From the NCBI RefSeq assembly GCF_039532605.1, contig NZ_BAAARY010000001.1, positions 62,001 through 126,000 on the forward strand: a stretch of 64,000 nt of DNA, given 5' to 3'. The notes under the pieces are model-generated. The model made no database searches and had not been told where the DNA came from. It saw only the letters and a list, made by a program, of their open reading frames with translations. This stretch comes from Pilimelia columellifera (GTDB taxonomy: Bacteria > Actinomycetota > Actinomycetes > Mycobacteriales > Micromonosporaceae). The translations under genes and the position numbers were made by a program. Positions 1 to 8,101 of the stretch are shown here, piece by piece (within the stretch, counting starts at the first letter, position 1; each line of letters starts with the position of its first letter).

Positions 1-123
1 CCCGGCGCCGGCCTGGCCCTGGCCATCAGCCGCGCGATCCTGGACCGACACCGCGGAAGCATCGCCCTGTTACCCAGCGACAAAGGCACCCGCATCCAAG
101 CCCGCATCCCCAGCGACTGCTAG
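1..123 (+). CDS. Sensor histidine kinase, C-terminal end (partial)
   Basis: An open frame runs from the window edge to a TAG at 121-123 and encodes the last 40 residues of a protein. It begins with a G-A-G-L-A-L-A-I-S stretch followed by a short helix and the sequence HRGSIALLPSD, then a strand ending RIQARIPSD. This is the G2 box and final strand of a GHKL/HATPase domain of a two-component sensor kinase. Only the ATP-binding end is visible, so the signal sensed is unknown. It converges on the attachment site at 501 and is probably the chromosomal gene flanking the integrated elements. Confidence 0.7.
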   Translation, partial: PGAGLALAISRAILDRHRGSIALLPSDKGTRIQARIPSDC

Positions 124-500
124 CAGCACCGGCCCCGCACCGGCCCCAGCGATGAAGCCTCGGCACGGGCCGTCCAACGCCGACTACCTGATCAAGCAAC
201 TCCGGCTGCGGACGTTGACTGCGCGGATCAGCCGAAGACCCAAGAACCGCGCCCCGACACTGTTCGTGGCCTCCCGTCCCACCGTCCGCGACGGCGTGAC
301 CACCACTACGGCCGTCAGCACCGCTGATCGACGGCGCCGCATACCGTGGTGGGCGCCCAATTGACGGGCCAGCACCTACGGCAGCCAGCACCTGACTCGC
401 TGAACCCGATCTTCCGCGCGGATTTGTCGAGGGCGATTCAAATCCGCATCGACAAGTCGAGGCCCTGACCGGCGTTTCAGCTGGTCAGGGCCTCTGGCCT
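124..500. other. Intergenic flank left of the element array
   Basis: No convincing gene is seen. The stretch separates the kinase end from the first attachment-site copy and holds one strong hairpin near its right end, listed separately. Confidence 0.5.
459..494. terminator. Hairpin next to left attachment site
   Basis: A perfect 12-bp stem (459-470 with 483-494) with a 12-nt loop lies 6 bp left of the tRNA-derived repeat. Before integration it would have lain just downstream of the minus-strand tRNA-Thr gene, so it is plausibly the original tRNA terminator. No long T-run is present. Confidence 0.5.
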
Positions 501-543
501 GAGCCGCCTGACAGAATCGAACTGTCGACCTACGCATTACGAG
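501..543. repeat. att site copy 1 (left end of element array)
   Basis: A 43-bp sequence starting GAGCCGCCTGACAGAATCG is identical to 11804-11846 and 26201-26243. It corresponds to the 3' half of tRNA-Thr(CGT), from the anticodon loop to the discriminator base, read on the minus strand. This is the standard attachment core of tRNA-targeting actinomycete elements and marks the left boundary of element 1. Confidence 0.9.
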
Positions 544-838
544 ATCAAGTTATGCATGCCGATAGACCTGCGGTAGATGTACCTGAGCTGCCGATACACC
601 TCGCGACGTTTCATGGCTTCCGGTACGGCTTGCGGCCCTCCTGCGGACTCCGTGCGGACCGACCGACCCTTGATCTACGGATTGCCGCGCCCGGCTTGGC
701 ATTGTCGCGCTGCGCTGGTAGCGGGCTTCACGCGGCTCGGTGCAGTCGGTCACGGAGATGGGCTGCTGAGAGCCAACGCCGCCGAATCGATGTCGATTCA
801 TGTGCGGCTTTTGACGTAGGCCAACATGGCAGTACGTC
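544..838. other. Gene-poor left end of element 1
   Basis: The open frames here have no plausible start sites or recognisable products. It is presumably the left attachment arm and a promoter region for the downstream lipoprotein gene. Confidence 0.4.
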
Positions 839-1555
839 ATGGCCAAATGGCTGACAGCAACGGGCAAACCAGAAGCGCAGACTGCAATCGTGACCAACTC
901 GACACCTCAAGAGCCGTGGCCGCAAGGTACTCCGATGCCGCAGCGACCACATGGCTGGTTTCGCGGGAATCCAGCCGCCAAGGCCACGCTCGTCGCGGTA
1001 GCGATCTTCCTGGCGGGCTGTGGCGGCGAGACCCAGAAGACCGTCAACGCCAGCAACAGCACACCGACCCCTGTGTCGACGGAAACAGGCGAAGCAACGC
1101 CCTCCGCGGACGTCACGCCGTCGGCAGTCACGACAACCGGGCCCGTTGTCGTGAAGCGCACAGTCACTGAGACAGAGGCGATCCCGTTCACAACGAAGCA
1201 GGTAAACGATCCGTCTCTGCCGTCGGGTACCACGAAGGTGAAGGTCCCAGGCGTGGCAGGCGTCAAGACACTGACATTCGAGGTGACCTCAACCAACGGC
1301 GCGCAGACAGGAAGGAAGCTGATTCGCACGGTAATCACCAAGCGACCGGCAACCAGAGTCATCGCGAAAGGAACTAAGCGGCAGCAAAGGTGTGATCCCA
1401 ACTACAGCGGTGCCTGCGTACCCATCGGAAAGGGCGACGTCGACTGCGCAGGTGGCTCGGGCAACGGACCGGCCTACGTCAGCGGACCGGTAAAGGTGAT
1501 CGGCGATGACACCCACAAGCTTGATCGAGACGGCGACGGCTACGGGTGCGACTGA
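839..1555 (+). CDS. G5-domain / Excalibur-like lipoprotein
   Basis: The 238-residue frame has a lipoprotein signal (hydrophobic stretch ending LAGC near residues 50-60) and a Thr/Pro/Ser-rich linker. A G5-type domain follows at about residues 105-180 (EAIPFTTKQVNDPSLPSGT through VITKRPATRVIAKGTK). It ends in a cysteine-containing Excalibur-like tail with the acidic loop DRDGDGYGCD, a predicted calcium-binding motif. G5 domains occur in cell-wall-associated proteins, so a surface or secreted role is likely. The start is uncertain: GTG at 890 (protein beginning MTNSTPQEPW) or ATG at 935 with AAGG upstream are as plausible as 839. Confidence 0.7.
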   Translation: MAKWLTATGKPEAQTAIVTNSTPQEPWPQGTPMPQRPHGWFRGNPAAKATLVAVAIFLAGCGGETQKTVNASNSTPTPVSTETGEATPSADVTPSAVTTTGPVVVKRTVTETEAIPFTTKQVNDPSLPSGTTKVKVPGVAGVKTLTFEVTSTNGAQTGRKLIRTVITKRPATRVIAKGTKRQQRCDPNYSGACVPIGKGDVDCAGGSGNGPAYVSGPVKVIGDDTHKLDRDGDGYGCD

Positions 1556-1594
1556 CCGCACCCATACGCCGCGAAACCGTCCACCCGAGCCTGT

Positions 1595-1836
1595 GCCATC
1601 CCGTCTGCTGTCGTCCCGCCCTCTGGGGGTGCGGGCCGGCCCCGGGGTGACCAGGTGGAGCGCCCTACGGACGTACGACCTGGTCACCCCGGGGCCGGTC
1701 TGCTCGGCTTGCCCGGGACGTCAGCAGGCGGGATGGCACCCACCCCAGCCCCAACCACGCGACCAGCGCAACGGCCTGACGAACCATTGGCCATCCCGGA
1801 GCTGGAGGCCCCCGCCGGAGGCGCTCTGATCGCGAC
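1595..1836. repeat. Dispersed hairpin repeat, copy A
   Basis: About 240 bp is strongly similar to 15470-15710 in element 2. Positions 1595-1737 form a long imperfect palindrome: outer arms of 24-25 nt (GCCATCCCG... against ...CGGGATGGC) and a perfect 22-bp inner stem (1635-1656 with 1678-1699) around a 21-nt loop. It starts 40 bp after the G5 lipoprotein gene. It could be a MITE-like element, a structured RNA, a terminator or a cis-acting transfer locus; the sequence alone does not decide. Confidence 0.75.
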
Positions 1837-2123
1837 CCGTCACGATCAGCAGCCCTGCATCGGGCTTGTCGTTCACCCTTACGACGAGTACGACCCGCCG
1901 TGTGCGCCGGGGCGTGACCGGCCGCCAGGCCGCACGCGCGCCCCGGCGTGGCACGGCGGCGGGCCGCAGGCCCGCCTTGACCAAGTAAAGAAAGTTTGAA
2001 CACACATGCCTCCGAGCCGAGCCACAGTGTCCCTGCGGACCAAGACGCGAGAGCTCTACATCCCAGCGACACACCCGGAAGCGCGCTCGTCGCGGCAGTT
2101 GAGTGCGCCGGGGATCTAGCGAG
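1837..2123. other. Intergenic region after hairpin repeat
   Basis: I see no gene supported by start site or protein character. It lies between the hairpin repeat and the end of a minus-strand lipoprotein gene. Confidence 0.4.
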
Positions 2124-2681
2124 TTAATGGCTTACCGGTTCAATGCAGCCGAACTCGTTAGCAGCGCCTTCAACTTGGACGAGTAGCCGCTCGGGCCGTA
2201 TATCCCCGTCGACGCATAGACGCTCATGCTGAAGCGCGAACACCGCACCCAGCGGTGGATTGGGGGTAACGTCGGTGCGGTACGAAGGCACGCTCATCGG
2301 GTTAACAGTCAGTTCAAAATCGGCGATCTTCAACGCACGCAGCGTCCTATCGGTCGTCGCAGCGTCAAACTTCTTAGCCGCCCGTTGCCTGCCCAGAGCG
2401 GCCCGTACAAGAGCTGCAACATCGTCGCCACGGCGTTGTTGATCAATGCTGATGCCGTGCCGACGCTTCCAAGCATTGTTCTCGGCACCGTGCGGGGCTA
2501 CGTCGCCCGGCCCTGACCCCTGGTTCACAGCCTCCGGGTTCGCTGCGGTCGAGCTCGGCGTCGGCTGTGGCAGGCCCTCGGCGCTCGAGGACGCCGGATC
2601 GACGCAACCGCCCAAAGTTAGGAGCGCCGTGGCGGACACAGCCAACACGGCAGGCCACGTGACTACCGAAGGCGATCGCAT
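2124..2681 (-). CDS. Putative lipoprotein, unknown function
   Basis: The 185-residue protein begins MRSPSVVTWPAVLAVSATA and has a clear signal peptide ending in the lipobox LGGC, then a Ser/Pro-rich linker. The C-terminal half is a soluble domain with several predicted strands and Cys residues near the end (LCVDGD, FGCIEP). The open frame extends 81 codons upstream, but the ATG at 2681 gives the export signal at the N-terminus and is preferred. I do not recognise the family. It is transcribed divergently from the PIN-like nuclease gene and is element 1 cargo. Confidence 0.6.
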   Translation of the reverse strand: MRSPSVVTWPAVLAVSATALLTLGGCVDPASSSAEGLPQPTPSSTAANPEAVNQGSGPGDVAPHGAENNAWKRRHGISIDQQRRGDDVAALVRAALGRQRAAKKFDAATTDRTLRALKIADFELTVNPMSVPSYRTDVTPNPPLGAVFALQHERLCVDGDIRPERLLVQVEGAANEFGCIEPVSH

Positions 2682-2922
2682 CCACAAAGTATGACCGCCG
2701 TGCGCAACCAGCCTGTCGCAGATCCGAGGTAGCAGCGGGGCCGGGTGCTGGTGGCAGACCAAGGCAGCGCGCTCGGCGGCAGTTGAGGATGGGCTGCCCA
2801 TGTTGGTATCGAGCCAGCTCGGCGGCGTCCGGGCACGATCGAGGTCATCAATCAATGACCTTCGCACGCCATGACTCTGGGATGGTGGTTCAGACGCCAC
2901 GAGGGGGAACGGGAGCGCTCGC

Positions 2923-4218
2923 ATGTCAGCCGACGGAAGCGGAAACAGCCTGTTCGACGGATACGAAGCCTACCGAGGGATTGACCAAGACCACCTCAAG
3001 GATGTGCTGAAGAATGGCACCGTGGCACTCGATACAAACGTCCTACTCGACCTTTATAGATACGGGAAAGTGGCCCGAGAGCAAATCTTTTCTGTGCTGA
3101 GTGCGATTTCATCGTCTGGATCGCTCTTCATGCCAGCACAGGTTCAGCGGGAGTTTTGGAGAAGGCGCGACGACGTCGTCCGGGAAATGGCAGCCCTTAA
3201 TTCCGTCGCGGGACTTCGCGAGGCGCGCAAGAAGGCAATCGCCGAGATTGGGTCGTGGGGCAAGCGAACAATGGCGATATCTGATGCTGACAAGCTTGCT
3301 GCCGACTTCGAGGAAGTTTTCAAGAAGGCAATCAGTCAAATCGGCCACGGAGAGGGTGCACTGAACCTACGCGGGGCGCTGAAAGACGTCGAACAGGATC
3401 CAATTGTTCAGAAGCTGCTGGAGCTCTTCGACAAGAGGGTGGGCAGTCCGTACAGCTCGGAGCGGTTTGCAGAGTTAGTAAGCGCGGGATGCCGTCGCTT
3501 CGAGAGCAAGATTCCGCCTGGCTACATGGATGCAGCAAAGTCGGCCAACCCGGAAGCAGGAACGGGCGACTATCTGTTGTGGGAACAACTTATCGAGAGG
3601 GCAACGGGCGACGGCAAGGACGTCCTCTTGGTGACACGGGACAGCAAAGAGGACTGGTGGCGCCTGGATGCAGACGGCGAGCCAATCGGTCCGCGGGTGG
3701 AGCTGATTCACGAGATGATGGAGCGAGCCTCTGTGAGGCTAGTCATGGCACAGCCAGGCGGCCTACTCTCGGCGGCTGCAGATGCCTTTTCCGTCGACGT
3801 GGACGAAAGTACACTCGATGACGCTGCCCGGTTTAGCGAAGAAGAGGAGGCGGTGTCGGTCGGCTGGGACCGTGCAGCCTTTGAGAGCCTGTTGTGCCGC
3901 CTTGTGGAGACAGGAAACGAGGCTCAGGCCACCGTCCTAGGTGAGGCATCCCGCACACCCATGGGCTTCGTGACTCGATCACGGGTGTATGAAATCGGCG
4001 GTTACGACCAGGGAAGGTTGCTCGTTGGGTTCACCAGGCCGATCCAAACCGCGATTCGCGCACTGGTCAGTTCTGGCGAACTTCCCGATGGAATCGAATT
4101 TCCGCTGCATGCGAAGTATTCGAAGCCGGGCAAGGCCGACGGCTTCTTCATGCCACGATCGGTAACGGAAAGCCTTTCGCGCGAGTCGCCGCTGGACCCA
4201 CCCTCTGACGACGAGTAG
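2923..4218 (+). CDS. PIN-like domain nuclease (predicted RNase)
   Basis: The 431-residue protein has a PIN-type fold at residues about 30-265. The first acidic strand reads VALDTNVLLDLYRYG and a second acidic helix follows in EFWRRRDDVV. The C-terminal acidic motifs lie in GDYLLWEQLIERA and LLVTRDSKEDWW. This matches the PIN_8 type of stand-alone PIN-like proteins, predicted metal-dependent ribonucleases. The last 150 residues are a separate domain (from about residue 310) of unknown fold. No antitoxin-sized partner is adjacent. As element cargo it could serve in phage defence or element competition; this is inference. Confidence 0.7.
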   Translation: MSADGSGNSLFDGYEAYRGIDQDHLKDVLKNGTVALDTNVLLDLYRYGKVAREQIFSVLSAISSSGSLFMPAQVQREFWRRRDDVVREMAALNSVAGLREARKKAIAEIGSWGKRTMAISDADKLAADFEEVFKKAISQIGHGEGALNLRGALKDVEQDPIVQKLLELFDKRVGSPYSSERFAELVSAGCRRFESKIPPGYMDAAKSANPEAGTGDYLLWEQLIERATGDGKDVLLVTRDSKEDWWRLDADGEPIGPRVELIHEMMERASVRLVMAQPGGLLSAAADAFSVDVDESTLDDAARFSEEEEAVSVGWDRAAFESLLCRLVETGNEAQATVLGEASRTPMGFVTRSRVYEIGGYDQGRLLVGFTRPIQTAIRALVSSGELPDGIEFPLHAKYSKPGKADGFFMPRSVTESLSRESPLDPPSDDE

Positions 4219-4294
4219 GCCGATCGTGAAGTGATTGGCGTACGCAAGCGCCATACTCCTCTCGGCATGTCCGGACACTGGCGGAACCGGGTGG

Positions 4295-4630
4295 CTATGA
4301 CATCTGCGCTTCACGCGTCTCGGCTGCAATCCATTGCAGATACGCCGGATTCCCACCGCTAATTGGTAATACGATGATACACGGTACCTCGTAGGGGTGA
4401 TCCTTCGTAGTCCGCGCGACTATTTCAGGCAATAACTCCCGCCGGGTATGAAGAGCAACGCGCGCTTCTGTTTGGTCGTGTATTGCGCCTTGCCAACGGT
4501 AGACGGAGCGAATGTGCGAAATGTTGTGGCCGCAGGCAGAGAGCCGGTCCGCGACGAGCTTATGCGTGAAGTTGGTTAACCAGTCAGCATCTGGACCGGT
4601 GATGATGACCTCGCATACCTCAACTGTCAT
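4295..4630 (-). CDS. cutA: CutA-like divalent cation tolerance protein
   Basis: The 111-residue length is typical of CutA1. It has the expected order of motifs: an N-terminal strand (EVCEVIITGPD), a helix with LVADRLSACGHNI, a central SVYRWQGAIHDQTEARVALHTRR, and the segment DHPYEVPCIIVLPI before a final helix. CutA1 proteins are trimeric ferredoxin-like proteins linked to copper tolerance and signalling. The start overlaps the end of the upstream HTH regulator by 11 bp, so the two are probably co-translated. A CutA protein paired with a regulator inside an AICE is unusual. Confidence 0.8.
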   Translation of the reverse strand: MTVEVCEVIITGPDADWLTNFTHKLVADRLSACGHNISHIRSVYRWQGAIHDQTEARVALHTRRELLPEIVARTTKDHPYEVPCIIVLPISGGNPAYLQWIAAETREAQMS

Positions 4631-5228
4631 CGCTAGTCCTCTCGTCTTTGAGATCCTGGATTACGGCCTTTGCGTCCTGCTCAGTCCGCGCCATCGCACC
4701 CCAACCCGTTACGATCTTGCCGTCGTAGCTGATTCCGACCCACCGTCCGGCCATGCGCTGTCCGTGTGGGTGCAGTACGAAGTAGATCGTGCCCTTTGAG
4801 CGGACTGAGCCGTCGTCGGCTGCGTACCAGCCCATTAGGATCTCGTTATCCCAGAGTCGGAGCTCGCCGCGCCAGTGGTACCCGCCGTCCTCGACGCCGA
4901 TGCCGCGTGTCGTCGTCTCGATGCTGATCAGGTCGCCCTGCTGTCTAAATCGTACTTCTTGCAGGGTAATGACCTCCTCGCCGTCCTTCGCAGTCTGCCA
5001 AGATGCCCACCAGTCGCCGGTGAGGTTGACCTTGTGTGCAGGTATGCCGGCAAGCTCGCCAACTGAAATCTTCAAGGCCTCGGCGATCGCGACAGCCACG
5101 GAGAGCACGGGTTGTTGCTCGCCTGCCTCGTAACGCCTGATTTGCCGCTTATCAACCCCTGCCGCCGTGGCTAGGTCGGCCTGTGACATGCCTAGCTCGG
5201 CACGTCTCCGCTTCAGAACCTCCGCCAT
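4620..5228 (-). CDS. XRE-family regulator with C-terminal beta-rich sensor domain
   Basis: The 202-residue protein has an N-terminal helix-turn-helix (residues about 1-55, MSQADLATAAGVDKRQIRRYE). A roughly 140-residue domain of alternating strands follows, rich in Trp and Gly (GDWWASWQT, YHWRGELRLWDNEILMGWY, GRWVGISYDGKIVTGWG), which looks like a calycin or lipocalin-like barrel. It is probably the master repressor of element 1, binding the operator cluster just upstream. ATG at 5228 is chosen because GGAGGG lies 7 nt before it; ATG at 5243 is an alternative. It is coupled to cutA. Confidence 0.75.
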   Translation of the reverse strand: MAEVLKRRRAELGMSQADLATAAGVDKRQIRRYEAGEQQPVLSVAVAIAEALKISVGELAGIPAHKVNLTGDWWASWQTAKDGEEVITLQEVRFRQQGDLISIETTTRGIGVEDGGYHWRGELRLWDNEILMGWYAADDGSVRSKGTIYFVLHPHGQRMAGRWVGISYDGKIVTGWGAMARTEQDAKAVIQDLKDERTSDDS

Positions 5229-5273
5229 GTCCACGCCCTCCATTGTCAGGGGACCTCTACGTCCCCACCAACC

Positions 5274-5367
5274 GGACTCACGCGTCCCAGGTGAGGACTG
5301 ATTAGTCCTTGACACCAGACGCTTGAGTCCTCATAGTAGGGGAAGAGTTAGTCCTATGGGAGGGACT
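5274..5367. promoter_or_regulatory. Operator cluster with repeated GGACT/AGTCC half-sites
   Basis: Six GGACT or AGTCC half-sites occur within 94 bp (5274, 5295, 5304, 5326, 5350, 5363). They include the perfect palindrome GGACTGATTAGTCC (5295-5308) and a second inverted pair at 5350-5354/5363-5367. The cluster sits between the divergent XRE regulator and the SCO3933-type gene and overlaps a promoter, as expected for a repressor operator. Confidence 0.65.
5309..5337 (+). promoter_or_regulatory. Predicted sigma70-type promoter of the transfer operon
   Basis: A perfect TTGACA at 5309-5314 is followed after 17 bp by CATAGT (5332-5337), a 4/6 match to TATAAT. It points at the SCO3933-type gene at 5447 and lies inside the half-site cluster, so occupancy by the regulator would block it. 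Confidence 0.6.
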
Positions 5368-5446
5368 GATCAGGCACCGGCCGCCGCGGGCTGGGACAGG
5401 GCAGGGGCGACGTGTCGTCCAGACAGGTAGCGAGGGAGAGATCAAG

Positions 5447-5776
5447 ATGCGGAACATTCCGGTCAATCTGGCTGGGTTCAAGCTGCGTGTGGTGGAGGAG
5501 CCGTCGATCAAGGTGGATCAGGAGGGGAAGGTGAGTACGGCGTATGGGACGGATGAGCCGCTGTACACCGTCGGTGTGTTCGCCAAGCCGGCCGCGACCG
5601 ACGACGGCTACCGGGGCAAGGGCGAGGAGTTGAGGGTCACCCTGTCGGCCAACCCAACCGGGGTCCAGGAGGGCGACTTGGTGGAGTTGATCGGGGCGAC
5701 GGTGTCGCACTGGGAGCGGGACGGCCGCTCGGGTTTGACGTGGAAGGCGCAGGGCTTGAAGCCGATCAGCGCGTAA
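5447..5776 (+). CDS. SCO3933-type AICE protein
   Basis: The 109-residue protein begins MRNIPVNLAGFKLRVVEEP and resembles small proteins annotated as SCO3933-family regulatory proteins, which open the transfer operons of many actinomycete elements. The order of strands, with alternating hydrophobic residues and a conserved closing WKAQGLKPI, suggests a small beta-barrel; this is inference. It follows the operator-promoter region and an RBS GAGGGAGAGATCAAG. Element 2 has a counterpart at 20145. Confidence 0.7.
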   Translation: MRNIPVNLAGFKLRVVEEPSIKVDQEGKVSTAYGTDEPLYTVGVFAKPAATDDGYRGKGEELRVTLSANPTGVQEGDLVELIGATVSHWERDGRSGLTWKAQGLKPISA

Positions 5777-5958
5777 AGAGGTCTTCGCCCCCCCCTGTTT
5801 TGGTGGGTGACCTGTTCGAGTCGGGTCGGGGCGCTCGTCAGGTGGTCGGCCTGTGATGGTTCGTGTCTGGCGTCTTGTTCATTGACAATTCCACAGTGGC
5901 TAGAACCTTGCCAAGAACAGACCATATTGCTGCTATCGCATTGAGAGGGGAGGTTGTT

Positions 5959-6090
5959 GTGTCGAACGGCGAGTTGATTCTAAGCGGCCTGCTGTTGCTG
6001 TCGATTTCATTGAACATGGCGCTTGTTCGTCGTGAGGGGCGGCGGGTGCGTCGGATGTGGCGGTCCGGCGGGAGTAGCTGCCGCTGGTAA
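5959..6090 (+). CDS. Small membrane protein
   Basis: GTG at 5959 follows GAGAGGGGAGG and starts a 43-residue protein. It has one hydrophobic helix (LILSGLLLLSISLNMALV) followed by an Arg-rich cytoplasmic tail (RREGRRVRRMWR). A longer in-frame start at 5863 lacks an RBS. The position in the transfer operon suggests an accessory role; the family is not recognised. Confidence 0.5.
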   Translation: MSNGELILSGLLLLSISLNMALVRREGRRVRRMWRSGGSSCRW

Positions 6091-6116
6091 GCGCTAGAAC
6101 AGGAGAGGAGTTAGGG

Positions 6117-6392
6117 ATGGATTTGGTGCCGGAGCTGGTGAAGTCGTTGACCGGCAAGTCACGGTATGAGGCGTTGATGGGGAACGTTCAAGGGTTGGCG
6201 ATGCTGCTGGATGGGGCGAAGAGCCTGATCAAGGGCTGCGAGCCACCACCAGGGACCCTGTATCAGTACGCGGCCCGGGTCGAGGACTTGGAGGACGCGC
6301 ACAAGCAGGCGGCGGAGTCTTTACGGGCGTTCCACACGCGGGTGAAGACGTTCGAGGCTGACCTAATCGCCAAGCCATGGAAGGTCAACTGA
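6117..6392 (+). CDS. Conserved AICE hypothetical protein
   Basis: The 91-residue, mostly helical protein (MDLVPELVKSLTGKSRYEAL) follows AGGAGAGGAG about 7 nt before the ATG. The helices at residues 45-85 are heptad-like, which suggests coiled-coil assembly. Its stop overlaps the start of the next gene (TGATG), so the pair is translationally coupled. Function unknown. Confidence 0.6.
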   Translation: MDLVPELVKSLTGKSRYEALMGNVQGLAMLLDGAKSLIKGCEPPPGTLYQYAARVEDLEDAHKQAAESLRAFHTRVKTFEADLIAKPWKVN

Positions 6393-6628
6393 TGGCGTAT
6401 CAGATCAGCGACACCTACGACAGCATTGATCAGGCTATGCGGTTGATGCGGTCGTCAATGAAGGGCATGCCTCAGCGGTACCGGTACCTGCGCCATTATG
6501 ACGAGCTTCGTCGGTCGGTCGCGGTGCTGTTGGTGCTTTTGGAAGAGGCAGGCCCGTGGATGGATGAGACGCGGGAAGCGGAAAAGTCAACGACCCGCGC
6601 TAAGCAAATGCTCGCGGCGGTCCGCTAA
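6392..6628 (+). CDS. Small helical hypothetical protein
   Basis: The 78-residue protein starts MAYQISDTYDSIDQAMRLM and is nearly all helical by composition. ATG at 6392 overlaps the TGA of the previous gene and has GGAAGG 8 nt upstream, so it is preferred to an in-frame ATG at 6377. It is the last gene before the hairpin at 6646. Function unknown. Confidence 0.6.
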   Translation: MAYQISDTYDSIDQAMRLMRSSMKGMPQRYRYLRHYDELRRSVAVLLVLLEEAGPWMDETREAEKSTTRAKQMLAAVR

Positions 6629-6645
6629 CAGGAACGTGTTCGTTG

Positions 6646-6682
6646 GTGAGGCCCGGATTGGTGACCCTAATCCGGGCCTCAC
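6646..6682. terminator. Hairpin terminator before the Tra gene
   Basis: A perfect 14-bp GC-rich stem (6646-6659 with 6669-6682) has a 9-nt loop and is followed by CCTTTGCC. It separates the small-gene operon from the Tra ATPase gene and may end or attenuate transcription. Confidence 0.65.
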
Positions 6683-6739
6683 CCTTTGCCCAAACAGACA
6701 GACAGTTTCGTATATCGGTATTGAGGGTGGGTGCGGTTG

Positions 6740-8101
6740 ATGGGAAAGCAGCGTAAACAAGGCGGGGAGTGGCGGGCTGCGGGCTGGGCGGCCAGGCACC
6801 CGGGTTTCTTGGCCGTTCCGGCGGCTGCGGCTACCAGCGTGGCCCAGTTCGGGCCGGTCACCACCGGTGGTGTGGTCGCCGGGGCTCTCGCGGCCGGGGT
6901 GGGTTGGTACCGGGCTCACCCCCACTCGTGGGAGCAGGTGGCGGCCCCGCAGTTGCGGGCGGTGCGGCGACGCTGGCTATCGCGTACCTATCTGGGGCCG
7001 TGGTGGGGCCGGGTGACTGAGGCGTGCAACCTGGTGACCGTCAACCGCAAAACGGAGCGGATCAACGTGCCCCGGATCATCCGGGTCCGGTCCCATTCCC
7101 CGTCGACGGAGACGGTGTATGTGCGGCTGCTGCTGGGGCAGACGCCGAAGCTGTGGGAAGAAGCCACCGAGGCCCTGGCGGTGGCGTTGAAAGCCGAACG
7201 GGTCGGGGTGGAGCGGGTCCGCCCCCAGATCATCGCCCTGATTGTGCAACGGTCGGAGCCGTTCACACAGGTGATCATCCCGCCGGACATCCCCGCCGAC
7301 GCCGACACGGTGAGCCTGGGCAGCGTGTACCTGGGCGAGACCGAACACGACACCGACTGGCACGCCCCGCTCATCGGCCAGCACTGGCTGATCGCTGGCG
7401 CTACCGGGTCGGGTAAGAACTCGGTCACCTGGATGGCGTTGCGGGCGTGCGCGCCGCTGATCCGCGACGGCCTGGTCCGAGTCCACGTGATCAACCCCAA
7501 AGGCACCGAGCTGAACGCCTTACGCCCGGTGTCGTACCGGTACGCCGAGGCCGACACCGACATCGTGGACGTGCTGGGCTCGTTCTGGGAGACCATGCAG
7601 GCCCGGAAGAAGGTCCTGGCTGATCAGGGCCGGCGCACGTTCGAGATGTCCCGGGAAACCCCGCTGGATGTGCTGGTCATTGACGAGTTGGGGGCGGTGA
7701 CCGGCTACGGGGACCGGTCGTTGACTCGGGGCGCGCAGGCGGTCCTGCCGCTGATCTTGTCGCAGGCCCGGGCGTTGGGTGGCAGCGTCATCGGCGCGTT
7801 GCAGGAACCGACAAAGGACGTCATCCCTCAGCGGGACCTGTTCAGCCTGCGGGTATGCCTACGGGCCACCTCAGCCGGGCACGTGGACATGGTCCTCGGT
7901 GACGACATGCGACGCCGAGGCGCTCTGGCCGACGAGATCCCCAACGTGCCCGACTCGGCCGGTATCGGGTTCGTGGTCAAACAGCGTTCCCGCACCCCGA
8001 TGCGCGTGCGGGCCGCGTACTGCGACGACAACGACATCGCCGACCTCGTCCGCGTAGCCGGCTGGCCCCACACCGAACTCGCCACCACCACCGCACGGTG
8101 A
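6740..8101 (+). CDS. FtsK/SpoIIIE-type conjugative DNA translocase (Tra)
   Basis: The 453-residue protein has an N-terminal hydrophobic segment (about residues 28-60), a linker domain, then the motor domain. The Walker A region is GATGSGKNSVTW (about residue 225), with N in place of the usual S/T and a following S, and the Walker B strand is LDVLVIDELGAV. These are features of TraB/TraSA proteins, which move double-stranded DNA between mycelia in a single-protein conjugation mechanism. ATG at 6740 is chosen for GGTGGG 8 nt upstream; GTG at 6731 is possible. Its stop overlaps the next gene. Confidence 0.85.
   Translation: MGKQRKQGGEWRAAGWAARHPGFLAVPAAAATSVAQFGPVTTGGVVAGALAAGVGWYRAHPHSWEQVAAPQLRAVRRRWLSRTYLGPWWGRVTEACNLVTVNRKTERINVPRIIRVRSHSPSTETVYVRLLLGQTPKLWEEATEALAVALKAERVGVERVRPQIIALIVQRSEPFTQVIIPPDIPADADTVSLGSVYLGETEHDTDWHAPLIGQHWLIAGATGSGKNSVTWMALRACAPLIRDGLVRVHVINPKGTELNALRPVSYRYAEADTDIVDVLGSFWETMQARKKVLADQGRRTFEMSRETPLDVLVIDELGAVTGYGDRSLTRGAQAVLPLILSQARALGGSVIGALQEPTKDVIPQRDLFSLRVCLRATSAGHVDMVLGDDMRRRGALADEIPNVPDSAGIGFVVKQRSRTPMRVRAAYCDDNDIADLVRVAGWPHTELATTTAR

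Noticed and set aside
1..500. A third AICE left of att copy 1
   Set aside because: No integrase, excisionase or att copy lies to the left inside the window; the kinase end and hairpin fit chromosomal flank better.
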